Notes under the pieces: model-generated
Databases searched by the model: none
Told to the model about the DNA's origin: nothing
The model's input: the letters and a program-made list of their open reading frames with translations, nothing else
DNA from: Zoroaster sp. YZ-2022
Taxonomy: Eukaryota; Echinodermata; Asteroidea; Forcipulatida; Zoroasteridae
Direction: 5' to 3'
Length of the DNA stretch: 64,000 nt
Assembly (NCBI GenBank): GCA_029582265.1
Contig: CM055827.1
Location: 605,074-669,073 of the forward strand
Shown here: positions 46,852 through 57,507 of the stretch, piece after piece
Position numbering within the stretch: position 1 is the stretch's first letter
Layout: each line of letters opens with the position of its first letter
Program-made: the position numbers and the translations under genes

Positions 46852-47130
46852 CATGGACACACGTCATTTGTGGCTCTCCAATATAGCATGGCTTCCAATT
46901 AACCGAACCGCTGCTTCTGCCCACGATACACCACGACGAATCCCTAAATCCGCCTGGATTACGGCAGTAATTATGTCCCTGAAGTTCCAACCGATCCGTA
47001 TATGAGATGAGGTCAATGTTGAGGGCGCTTAGATCAGCTGGGTTCCAGTACATACATTTAATTCCAGTTGCTGTTATGTTCACGCGACCACGATAATCAC
47101 TGCCGTTTATACTGGTAAAACATTCTCCGT
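46852..47130 (-). CDS. Receptor exon: kringle domain
   Basis: This 279-nt exon has acceptor TAACGTTTCAACAG and donor GTCCATG|GTAAAC, both phase 1. Kringle hallmarks in order are GECFTSINGSDYRGRVNI, TATGIKCMYW, a loop, LELQGHNYCRNPGG, SSWC, VNWKPC and a final TC. YRG, the T-x-T-G-x-x-C run, NYCRNP, WC and W-x-x-C are the family signature and all six cysteines are present. The loop after the second cysteine (WNPADLSALNIDLISYTDR) lacks the usual PH-H of protease kringles, closer to non-protease kringles such as KREMEN or PIK3IP1. Kringles are disulfide folds used for protein binding. Confidence 0.88.
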
Positions 47131-47163
47131 CTGTTGAAACGTTAGAACATAAAATTTGAAATT

Positions 47164-47431
47164 AAATAAGACTAATTGCGGTGACACCATGTGAAATTCT
47201 CTATTGAGTGATAATTAGTTCTGAAAAGAACTGGAGGTTACACTCGACGTTTCGATCAGTATGCTCTGATCGTCATCAGGAGAAATGATCATGGCCAGTG
47301 TTTTTCTCCTGATGACGATCAAAGCATACTCTGAGTTGTAACTAATTACCACTCAATAGACAATTTCACATGGTGTCAACGCAATTAGCCTTACTTATCC
47401 TCTTCACCATGCATAGCTACAAGTTTTACCT
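47164..47431. mobile_element. Inverted dimer of the hammerhead-like 'family B' unit with 12-bp TSD
   Basis: The left half (47164-47285) reads on the minus strand, with an intact core CTCCTGATGACGATCAGAGC then ATACTGATCGAAACGTCGAG (about 47243-47283). The right half (about 47312-47431) reads on the plus strand, has a deletion in the core and keeps the 3' end CACCATGCATAGCTACAAG. AAATTTGAAATT flanks the dimer at 47152-47163 and 47432-47443. It lies in the intron before the kringle exon. Confidence 0.88.
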
Positions 47432-47563
47432 AAATTTGAAATTGTCAAATATTTGATATATCAACGGGATAAGAGCATATAAACTACAAGACAATTTCAA
47501 AATGGCTTGTATACTCGATAGCTTATTACTAAGATACTTAAACAAATCTATATGCTTACTTAC

Positions 47564-47767
47564 TTTCTTGTATTTCGCAGACGTAAGAGAAGTTCCTATT
47601 ACAGTCCGTGTTTTGCCATTTTGCCTGATGGGAGCTGATCTCAGCGCAGTTTTCGCGGCCGCTCAGATTGCTGGGTTCCCCAATGTTCCATATTTGGCCC
47701 TGATTTTCTAACATTGCAGAACCATCTACCCATTTCCACTCGCCAGATTGCACATCGTGGTACAATC
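47564..47767 (-). CDS. Receptor exon: second half of C-type lectin domain 2
   Basis: This 204-nt exon, phase 1 at both ends, has acceptor TTTACTATTATTGCAG and donor ACAAGAAA|GTAAGT. It encodes LYHDVQSGEWKWVDGSAMLE, NIGEPSNLSGRENCAEIS, KWQNTDC and FSYVCEIQE. WVDGS, GEPxN, the paired cysteines and YVCE are C-type lectin features. The usual EPN sugar-selectivity triplet reads EPS-N and the WND motif reads WQN, so calcium-dependent sugar binding is uncertain. It joins the exon at 48518 in frame (G|GA). Confidence 0.85.
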
Positions 47768-47969
47768 CTGCAATAATAGTAAATACATTTTTTAATGATT
47801 GTTAAACAAACAGAAGCCTGCTTGTGTTACTTTCACTTTGAAAGAGTATGATGAATTTCACCAGACTATTAGATCGTATTATGTTTTGTGATAAGCAACG
47901 ACGTTTGGGACGAACCATAGGCCTAGCATTAAGCTACTATTATTTGTCAGCTAAAATCAAATGGGAGGG

Positions 47970-48277
47970 GTGCCATGGACGAGCGGTCTAGTGCAGTGGA
48001 CTTGTGTTCTGATGGCTGAGTCGCCAGAATGTGGGTTCGAATCCTGGCCGCCACCGTGGTGCTTGTGTCCTTGAGCAAGGCACTTTACCGTAATTGCTTC
48101 TCTTCACCCAGGAGTATAAATGGGTACCTGGTAATAGCTAGGGAAGTAACCTGCGATAGACTGGCATCATATCCAGGGGGAATGGAAATATTCTCAGTCG
48201 TTTCATGCCAACGAAACCGGAGATAAACACCGGCCTGATGAGCCAATATGGCTCGAGACAGACTTTACTTTTTTTTT
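47970..48277 (+). mobile_element. tRNA-derived SINE with a different 3' end
   Basis: The head GTGCCATGGACGAGCGGTCT with B box GTGGGTTCGAATCCTG matches the 22577 SINE. After CACCCAGGAGTATAAATGGG the body switches to GCGATAGACTGGCATCATAT and ends ATGAGCCAATATGGCTCGAG ACAGACTTTAC plus a T-run. It is a separate subfamily sharing the head. It lies in the intron within lectin domain 2, on the opposite strand. Confidence 0.8.
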
Positions 48278-48517
48278 AAATCAAATGATAATCTCCTTGT
48301 TATCGTGCGTTGCAACCATATAGGCTATTCGGGAAGGCAGAGAAATCATGGCATTTTTATTTATATTTGTTTAATTCGGAAGGATATCAAATAAAACGAA
48401 ACATTTGTTACTACCTTCTTGAGAAATGCATGGTGCTCCTTCCTACATGTATAGCATGTATTCAAACCATTATTTTACAAGTTGATTAATTCCTACTGCC
48501 CTGAAGAACGCACCTAC

Positions 48518-48721
48518 CTAGCCACAGATCATTTACTCTTGGCTGGACTCTACCGAGGAGAAACTGACTTTTGCTGATCGGATTTTTGTCGGCTATTACT
48601 AACTCCCCTCCCGGTGCATTTTGGCAATCGTCCCTGGCCATGCGCCATGGTACTTGCCGCTTGGTCACGTATCTGTAGCAATGACCCTCGAAATATTGGC
48701 CAAATCCCCGGGGACACTGAG
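48518..48721 (-). CDS. Receptor exon: first half of C-type lectin domain 2
   Basis: This 204-nt exon has acceptor ATATTCTTTCAG and donor TGTGGCTAG|GTAGGT. It encodes QCPRGFGQYFEGHCYRYVTK, WRMARDDCQ, GGELVIADKN and NDLWLG, the standard C-type lectin N-terminal half (CP-G, C-Y, W-A---C, G--L, then WLG at the exon border). The phase-1 boundary and the 204-nt length are shared with the first half of lectin domain 1, suggesting domain duplication. Confidence 0.85.
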
Positions 48722-49206
48722 CTGAAAGAATATCATTAATTTAAATCAAAGATTATATTAATGATTTAATTTGGATTGTTCAAACCGTCTAATTACTCAG
48801 ACTTGAAGGCAGTAATCAGACATGAAGGCAGTATCAAAAACCGTGTCCACAGTTTTACATAAAACTAATACTCGGTGAGGATTATACCAAACATACCTTG
48901 AAGTATCGTTTTAAACTAAAATCTTCTAAACTATTTTTCACGTTTTAATAAATACGAAGTTCGTTTTCTAAATGCATTTCAGTTGTCTTCGATATCAATT
49001 TAACGTTTAGTTCGAATGTTGGTTTTTTTTTTTTTAAATAATTATTAGAAGTTTCATCTGCCTTCAGATTTTAATTCAGTCAAAATATACTTTAACAATT
49101 GAATAAAATGATAGCACCTCAGACACAGATACTTGAAGGCATACTGAATACCATCATCATTATAAATGTGGACAGGGATTTAGGACCATTATTGTGCAGC
49201 ACTCAC

Positions 49207-49434
49207 AGCGTGTTTCACACACGAATGCCGCTAGCGCGTCGCATTCCCGCCGCTCCAACGATCCATTGGATAGGTTGACTATAACACATGACGGCACACG
49301 TAGAATCGATGGGTTTTGTGGAGGAGCGTCGGTGGAGCTTGTTTCTGGGAGGAGTGAAGCAAGATCATCAGAGGGGGTAACTAACGAACCATCTATCCAA
49401 ACAAGAGACTTGACCAGTGGTGCTTCTCTCAAAC
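49207..49434 (-). CDS. Receptor exon: second half of C-type lectin domain 1
   Basis: This 228-nt exon, phase 1-1, has acceptor TATATTCTGTTTTGTAG and donor CACGCT|GTGAGT. It encodes LREAPLVKSLVWIDGSLV, a variable insertion (TPSDDLASLLPETSSTDAPP), SCVIVNLSNGSLERREC and ALAAFVCETR. WIDGS, the two cysteines and FVCE identify the fold. There is no EPN/QPD or WND equivalent, so this domain probably does not bind sugar through calcium. Its splice acceptor lies against a MITE (49448-49683). Confidence 0.8.
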
Positions 49435-49447
49435 CTACAAAACAGAA

Positions 49448-49683
49448 TATACATAACAGCAAAAGAAACGTCACCCCTAAAAATGTTTATTATTTTCATT
49501 TTATAATTAATATAATTTGTTTAATGAAGAATATTATGAGTATGGAGTGTAACACGAACACAATGTGGAAAATTTGGTTGACCTCAAAATTCGTCATGCA
49601 TGACGTCTGAGGACACATAAGCTAAACACGTTCTCAGACTTATCAAAATTTAGGGGGTGACGTTTCTTTTGCTGTTATGTATA
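49448..49683. mobile_element. MITE with about 33-bp TIRs next to a splice acceptor
   Basis: The left arm ATACATAACAGCAAAAGAAA plus CGTCACCCCTAAA is mirrored on the right by TTTAGGGGGTGACGTTTCTT plus TTGCTGTTATGTAT. TA borders each end. It is about 235 bp with no coding capacity. Its left end lies 14 bp from the 5' border of the receptor exon ending at 49434, so on the minus strand its arm forms most of that exon's pyrimidine-rich acceptor region. Confidence 0.85.
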
Positions 49684-49794
49684 GTTTTAAGCATTGCATT
49701 AGTATGAACAGTTATAGGTGCAGAAGTGGGGGAAAACAAAACAAACATTTATACTGGGGTAAAACAACACAATCACTGAAAACTCAATCCACAT

Positions 49795-49882
49795 AAAGGC
49801 TCTGGAGGAATTCGAACCAAGGCCCACAGAATTTAAAGTTGATGAAAGAACATTTAGCCAACCTGACCGCCCTCGAGCGATG
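49795..49882 (-). mobile_element. tRNA-like SINE head or pseudo-tRNA
   Basis: The minus strand reads GGTCAGGTTGGCTAAATG (A-box-like), then GGGCCTTGGTTCGAATTCCT (B-box GGTTCGAATTCC). It has the two pol III boxes but no clean cloverleaf, and differs from the other SINE heads here. Confidence 0.5.
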
Positions 49883-49940
49883 CCAACCATTATTAAGATG
49901 GCAAATAACACTCAAAATATTTCATCTTCAAGTGTCTTAC

Positions 49941-50144
49941 CTATCCACAGTGAGTTTTGCTGAAATCTTCGAGTCATATTCATTAAAAGATCAAGCTCCT
50001 CCCTTGAATCGATAACAGCCAGATCTGATTGTTTGTCTTGTTGACACACCCTCCTAGACTCCTCCCACGATGACGGCAAGGTCACGACTTTATAACATCC
50101 GCTGAGACTGTTTCTTGTGTAGCCGCTTGGACAGGTTTTTAAAC
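49941..50144 (-). CDS. Receptor exon: first half of C-type lectin domain 1
   Basis: This 204-nt exon encodes LKTCPSGYTRNSLSGCYKVV, SWEESRRVCQQ, DLAVIDSREELDLL and NSLWIG, a typical lectin N-terminal half. The donor is TGGATAG|GTAAGA. The preferred acceptor is CTTTATATCGCCTATCAG at 50145, because it has the better pyrimidine tract and makes the exon 204 nt like its paralogue at 48518. An alternative acceptor at about 50193 (CATTTTCAG) is also phase-compatible and would add 16 residues. Confidence 0.8.
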
Positions 50145-50818
50145 CTGATAGGCGATATAAAGAAAGAGGTTTTCCAGGGCCAACAAATGTCGCTGAAAAT
50201 GTTCTAATGACGGTGGTATAATAGCCCTTACTTATGACCAAAATATAAATATATGTTAATATAAGTATTTATAGATATAAATTCATATACTTTTAATAAT
50301 AAGAACATAATAAGTATATATTGAGTAACTTTTCATAAATTCTCACGTTGATCAATTTCAAAATGTCAGATGTATAATTTATTTGTTGGCTTATTTATAA
50401 TTCGGCTTAATATATACCCGAAATGTAATCGTTACCGTGTAACTGTGTTCGAACATAGAGGCTCTTGCTTTTATGTACAACAAATGTCAAAAACGAACAA
50501 TTTCAATAGGTGTTCGGTTGTTACATCATATTGGATAGTAATTAAGGTACAATCAAACCATGTTCAATAGACATTTTATGTTATGACCAACTGGCACTGT
50601 ACATATACTGTCTTACTATTTTAGGATCCACATGGTGACGGCAATGAGTCTATTTGATTGATTGCACGTTGACACTTTTTGTTTATGCGCTTCTGTCACT
50701 AGCAAGTCACGTAATTCACGGTCTCTGGATACTTTTTTTAACTCGTAACCAACCGCAGGAACCTGGTCCATTTTAAGCTTCAAGTCAGAAAGAAAGCAAC
50801 ATAAGAAATCCATTTTAC

Positions 50819-50868
50819 CTTGAACACATCTTCCTTGGATTAATTCCCATCCATCACAGCACCTAAAA
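50819..50868 (-). CDS. Receptor exon: end of an EMI-like module (most upstream exon found)
   Basis: This 50-nt exon has acceptor GTTATTTCTGTCTCAG and donor GTTCAAG|GTAAAA. It encodes FRCCDGWELIQGRCVQ. The R-C-C-x-G-W sequence is the typical end of EMI domains in MEGF, emilin and multimerin proteins. It joins the lectin exon in phase 1 and needs two bases from an upstream exon. That exon, with the rest of the EMI domain and the signal peptide, must lie beyond the 68-bp satellite or outside the window. Confidence 0.6.
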
Positions 50869-51313
50869 CTGAGACAGAAATAACACAAAAGGCCAATATT
50901 AAAGATTTGTGGGTTTTAATTGACAGCAAGCAATATCAACCGACGTGACAGGACAATCCTTTGTCAAGTATCCAGCCGAGATCATCAGGTCTGCACAAAA
51001 CAATATACGATTATTAAGTGTCATTCACAGATTCACTGCCTCTCCTTTTAAAGGAAACGTATAAATACATTAAACTAAATAAGTTTTACATAAAAATCAT
51101 TAGTATGAAGGTTATGATGGTCTTATTTTGTAAAAACCGAATGTGGAGGCAGATAAAAATTCAACGAATAATTCTAAATTGACCAGTGTGAATATTGTAA
51201 ATAAACTGAAACAGTAGACTACACTTCTTACCAAGATACCATAATACAGTCTTGAACAATTAAACACGTGATTAAATGGGAAGGTTCATATTTGGTGATT
51301 TTGGCAAATCTGC

Positions 51314-54300
51314 GATATGCTCACTCTCTTTGAATAAAGGGAATGTACAACTGTGCTTATGATAGCAAAACTGGTTCAATGAGTATGCTTACTCTCTTTG
51401 AATAAAGGGAATGTACAACTTTGCTTATGATAGCAAAACTGGTTCAATGAGTATGCTCACTCTCTTTGAATAAAGGGAATGTACAACTTTGCTTATGATA
51501 GCAAAACTGGTTCAATGAGTATGCTCACTCTCTTTGAATAAAGGGAATGTACAACTATGCTTATGATAGCAAAACTGGTTCAATGAGTATGCTTACTCTC
51601 TTTGAATAAAGGGAATGTACAACTGTGCTTATGATAGCAAAACTGGTTCAATGAGTATGCTTACTCTCTTTGAATAAAGGGAATGTACAACTGTGCTTAT
51701 GATAGCAAAACTGGTTCAATGAGTATGCTCACTCTCTTTGAATAAAGGGAATGTACAACTGTGCTTATGATGGCAAAACTGGTTCAATGAGTATGCTTAC
51801 TCTCTTTGAATAAAGGGAATGTACAACTGTGCTTATGATAGCAAAACTGGTTCAATGAGTATGCTTACTCTCTTTGAATAAAGGGAATGTACAACTGTGC
51901 TTATGATAGCAAAACTGGTTCAATGAGTATGCTTACTCTCTTTGAATAAAGGGAATGTACAACTATGCTTATGATAGCAAAACTGGTTCAATGAGTATGC
52001 TTACTCTCTTTGAATAAAGGGAATGTACAACTGTGCTTATGATAGCAAAACTGGTTCAATGAGTATGCTCACTCTCTTTGAATAAAGGGAATGTACAACT
52101 GTGCTTATGATGGCAAAACTGGTTCAATGAGTATGCTCACTCTCTTTGAATAAAGGGAATGTACAACTGTGCTTATGATAGCAAAACTGGTTCAATGAGT
52201 ATGCTCACTCTCTTTGAATAAAGGGAATGTACAACTTTGCTTATGATAGCAAAACTGGTTCAATGAGTATGCTTACTCTCTTTGAATAAAGGGAATGTAC
52301 AACTGTGCTTATGATAGCAAAACTGGTTCAATGAGTATGCTTACTCTCTTTGAATAAAGGGAATGTACAACTGTGCTTATGATAGCAAAACTGGTTCAAT
52401 GAGTATGCTCACTCTCTTTGAATAAAGGGAATGTACAACTATGCTTATGATAGCAAAACTGGTTCAATGAGTATGCTCACTCTCTTTGAATAAAGGGAAT
52501 GTACAACTATGCTTATGATAGCAAAACTGGTTCAATGAGTATGCTCACTCTCTTTGAATAAAGGGAATGTACAACTATGCTTATGATAGCAAAACTGGTT
52601 CAATGAGTATGCTTACTCTCTTTGAATAAAGGGAATGTACAACTGTGCTTATGATAGCAAAACTGGTTCAATGAGTATGCTCACTCTCTTTGAATAAAGG
52701 GAATGTACAACTTTGCTTATGATAGCAAAACTGGTTCAATGAGTATGCTTACTCTCTTTGAATAAAGGGAATGTACAACTTTGCTTATGATAGCAAAACT
52801 GGTTCAATGAGTATGCTTACTCTCTTTGAATAAAGGGAATGTACAACTGTGCTTATGATAGCAAAACTGGTTCAATGAGTATGCTTACTCTCTTTGAATA
52901 AAGGGAATGTACAACTTTGCTTATGATAGCAAAACTGGTTCAATGAGTATGCTCACTCTCTTTGAATAAAGGGAATGTACAACTGTGCTTATGATAGCAA
53001 AACTGGTTCAATGAGTATGCTCACTCTCTTTGAATAAAGGGAATGTACAACTTTGCTTATGATAGCAAAACTGGTTCAATGAGTATGCTCACTCTCTTTG
53101 AATAAAGGGAATGTACAACTTTGCTTATGATGGCAAAACTGGTTCAATGAGTATGCTCACTCTCTTTGAATAAAGGGAATGTACAACTATGCTTATGATA
53201 GCAAAACTGGTTCAATGAGTATGCTTACTCTCTTTGAATAAAGGGAATGTACAACTGTGCTTATGATAGCAAAACTGGTTCAATGAGTATGCTTACTCTC
53301 TTTGAATAAAGGGAATGTACAACTATGCTTATGATGGCAAAACTGGTTCAATGAGTATGCTTACTCTCTTTGAATAAAGGGAATGTACAACTGTGCTTAT
53401 GATAGCAAAACTGGTTCAATGAGTATGCTTACTCTCTTTGAATAAAGGGAATGTACAACTTTGCTTATGATAGCAAAACTGGTTCAATGAGTATGCTCAC
53501 TCTCTTTGAATAAAGGGAATGTACAACTGTGCTTATGATAGCAAAACTGGTTCAATGAGTATGCTTACTCTCTTTGAATAAAGGGAATGTACAACTGTGC
53601 TTATGATGGCAAAACTGGTTCAATGAGTATGCTTACTCTCTTTGAATAAAGGGAATGTACAACTATGCTTATGATAGCAAAACTGGTTCAATGAGTATGC
53701 TTACTCTCTTTGAATAAAGGGAATGTACAACTGTGCTTATGATAGCAAAACTGGTTCAATGAGTATGCTCACTCTCTTTGAATAAAGGGAATGTACAACT
53801 TTGCTTATGATAGCAAAACTGGTTCAATGAGTATGCTTACTCTCTTTGAATAAAGGGAATGTACAACTTTGCTTATGATAGCAAAACTGGTTCAATGAGT
53901 ATGCTCACTCTCTTTGAATAAAGGGAATGTACAACTTTGCTTATGATAGCAAAACTGGTTCAATGAGTATGCTCACTCTCTTTGAATAAAGGGAATGTAC
54001 AACTTTGCTTATGATAGCAAAACTGGTTCAATGAGTATGCTTACTCTCTTTGAATAAAGGGAATGTACAACTTTGCTTATGATAGCAAAACTGGTTCAAT
54101 GAGTATGCTTACTCTCTTTGAATAAAGGGAATGTACAACTTTGCTTATGATGGCAAAACTGGTTCAATGAGTATGCTCACTCTCTTTGAATAAAGGGAAT
54201 GTACAACTTTGCTTATGATAGCAAAACTGGTTCAATGAGTATGCTTACTCTCTTTGAATAAAGGGAATGTACAACTGTGCTTATGATAGCAAAACTGGTT

Positions 54301-55136
54301 CAATGAGTATGCTTACTCTCTTTGAATAAAGGGAATGTACAACTATGCTTATGATGGCAAAACTGGTTCAATGAGTATGCTTACTCTCTTTGAATAAAGG
54401 GAATGTACAACTGTGCTTATGATAGCAAAACTGGTTCAATGAGTATGCTTACTCTCTTTGAATAAAGGGAATGTACAACTGTGCTTATGATAGCAAAACT
54501 GGTTCAATGAGTATGCTTACTCTCTTTGAATAAAGGGAATGTACAACTTTGCTTATGATGGCAAAACTGGTTCAATGAGTATGCTCACTCTCTTTGAATA
54601 AAGGGAATGTACAACTTTGCTTATGATGGCAAAACTGGTTCAATGAGTATGCTTACTCTCTTTGAATAAAGGGAATGTACAACTTTGCTTATGATAGCAA
54701 AACTGGTTCAATGAGTATGCTTACTCTCTTTGAATAAAGGGAATGTACAACTGTGCTTATGATAGCAAAACTGGTTCAATGAGTATGCTTACTCTCTTTG
54801 AATAAAGGGAATGTACAACTATGCTTATGATAGCAAAACTGGTTCAATGAGTATGCTCACTCTCTTTGAATAAAGGGAATGTACAACTTTGCTTATGATA
54901 GCAAAACTGGTTCAATGAGTATGCTTACTCTCTTTGAATAAAGGGAATGTACAACTATGCTTATGATAGCAAAACTGGTTCAATGAGTATGCTTACTCTC
55001 TTTGAATAAAGGGAATGTACAACTGTGCTTATGATAGCAAAACTGGTTCAATGAGTATGCTCACTCTCTTTGAATAAAGGGAATGTACAACTATGCTTAT
55101 CATAGCAAAACTGGTTCAATGAGTATGCTTACTCTC
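51314..55136. repeat. 68-bp satellite array, about 56 copies, probably intronic
   Basis: The unit is GTATGCTCACTCTCTTTGAA, TAAAGGGAATGTACAACTGT, GCTTATGATAGCAAAACTGG, TTCAATGA. Copies are nearly identical. Almost all variation is at three positions: GCTCAC or GCTTAC, ACAACT followed by G, T or A, and GATAGC or GATGGC. There are no indels, so the period stays 68 bp throughout. It lies between the most upstream receptor exon found (50868) and any further 5' exons. Every unit contains AATAAA on the plus strand, opposite to the gene. Confidence 0.97.
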
Positions 55137-55621
55137 TTAAAATCAAGATATACATAAAACCACCAATCTGTCAAAGTTTCAGCATATTACGTAATGACTG
55201 TAATGTGGATTTAAGGAAAGAGAAATTTTTCCTAAATTCGAACTGGAAATTATTTCATTTTTCTTAAAAATGAAATTTCTAGGGTAGATTAACATTATCA
55301 TCAGCTTTACAATGAATAAATTCAACCCTTTGTTTATTTTTAATTTAAAAAACGAAAAAGTAATTATAATATTTTTTTAAATAGCTAAGAGCCTTAAGTA
55401 GGTTCAATAAATCAAAATAACTGTCCGTTGTTGTATACACACATTTCCTCATCAGCCATTCACTTCCCCTCACAAGCCAAACTTCCGAAAGGCCTCAAAT
55501 TAAATGAATTTAGACACAAGAAAAGTGGTTCAATATAAATCAGAAGACCTTTACTGTTGGCGAGAGGGTGAGGCGAGAGAGTACGGCATACTTATGTTGT
55601 TTGCTTCTCCATGTTCAGGCA
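55137..55621. other. No feature recognised
   Basis: AT-rich sequence flanking the satellite. No receptor 5' exon was found here. Confidence 0.4.
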
Positions 55622-56299
55622 CATGGGCGTTGATCGGTGGGGATGGGGGGATATGTCACCCCACTTTTTACAATAGGGGCAGTATATCAAATGTCCCCCA
55701 CTTTTTGATGGCCCAGAATTGATTTTTTTATATGTTAGCCTATTTTGACTACTGTGAGGAGTAGGCTACCGTTTTTCTTGCAACACAAAAATATTAATAA
55801 AGCGATCAGAATGCACCACAGAGCGTCCAAAGTCGAAACATTTCCGTGACTTTGAATGCTTTATATAAGACAGGTCCCTACGCCGCAGCTAGGCACTCAC
55901 ACAGAGGTGAAATACAATCTTGGACAGACTTGTTATGAAACTGGAACAAGAATTGACCACCCCATTTTCCCGTCCATTGGCGTCGATCGGTTTAATTTAA
56001 GGCTAATATTATTGGGGGACATGCATTACCCACATTTTAGAGTTAGGGGACGACAGTATATCGATAATTGATATCAATAATTGTCCCCTCCCCGATACTA
56101 TTTTGATGTCTATTTTGATAATTAAGTATGTCTACCCTGAATCCTGAGGAGTTTTCTACAGTTTTTCTTGAAACCCCATCAAAAGTAAAAGGAGTCAATC
56201 GTCATAATTAAATGCTCATATTTTTTTTTTTTTACTGCAAGAAAGTTAATGGTCCCCCCCCCACACCCCCACAGTTCTAAGTAGCGATCGACGCCCATG
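55622..56299. mobile_element. hAT-type non-autonomous element with 8-bp TSD
   Basis: The ends are CATGGGCGTTGATCGG on the left and the inverse CGATCGACGCCCATG on the right. TTCAGGCA flanks at 55614-55621 and 56300-56307. The 678-bp interior has no transposase. A subterminal copy of the motif (TTGGCGTCGATCGG) occurs at about 55978. Confidence 0.88.
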
Positions 56300-56307
56300 T
56301 TCAGGCA

Positions 56308-57507
56308 TACTGTGCCACAATGTCGGAGCTGTAGCATCTCGGTAACACATATTTCATAAATGAAAATAAGTGACACATTTATGGATACATAATGGATGGT
56401 TGGGCAGTTATACATAGTGAGACAGACAAACACGAAGCAAAACTATGACGAACTGACAATGGGACGAAAGCGGAAGAGAAACGAATGGTATTAACACCAT
56501 GAGGGAGACGACCTTACACACAGGGGCAATGACTAGACAAAGCATAGACCTTCATTATTCAACAAACTTTACTAACACTATGGACCGTGCTACAAACACT
56601 CAATCACTCCTGACTTGCTTTTGTCAAGACAACCAATACGACAGGTTACCAGAAAAGGTGTGGCTCTCGGTTTCTTTTGACTGACTGACGGGTATCCACC
56701 GTTCGTACCAAACACATGTTATCAATTTCCTCAAAACATCATCTCAAAAAACGGCCATCACCATATTCCATTGGACCGCCTTGTCATGACAACATACAGT
56801 GAACAACACGTATGTACGGGTTAACATCACCGTGTCCCTTGGCAGAAATGAGTGAATAGTGTACCAAGTGTTCGTAATTTCCTCCCCACGGGCTTTGACG
56901 TTCCTGACTAAGCTTCTTACGACAGTCTCGACTCGACCCTCACCGTATCAAACACAGGTTGGCTAAACCAACGTGGATATGGTCTGTATAATATTGAAGT
57001 CCTTCGACGCCAAGGGAGGATGTCTCTTGGAGATTAATTTATGAGAAAACAAATAATTTTTAAAATGTGTTTGTAATAAATTAGATGCTTATGACGATAA
57101 TCGAATCGAAAAAGATGACTGTAAGATGTAAATTGATAATGACAATTTGCCCTCCTTAAAGATTGATCCTGAGACTAAACGGCTGTAAGTACTGACATTT
57201 ATTTTCTAAGATGACTCTCAACTTCTGTGATTTTTAACGACAGACTTGTTAGCGTTTAACCTTTGGTAATTTAACCAAATTAATCAAATTGAGGATGTTA
57301 TCATACGGATTCTTGAAATCTTTCCGTTTTATTGACATTAGTCACCTCTGTTTAATGAATAAAATTTGATAGCAGATCAAAATTATACGCGAGTACGAAG
57401 ATCGTGTTTTCCGATCGCAACAGAAGCTGACAAAGTTTTGTGAATAGATATTGGCCTATATCTTTAATCACATAAAGTTTAATACAATGGAAAGTAAAGC
57501 ATTTATG
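56308..57507. other. No feature recognised
   Basis: No exon with splice sites or repeat structure was identified. Confidence 0.4.

Noticed and set aside
51314..55136. Regular repeat array considered as a CRISPR-like array
   Set aside because: There are no variable spacers; the whole 68-bp unit is repeated. The genome is animal, with spliced genes and SINEs.
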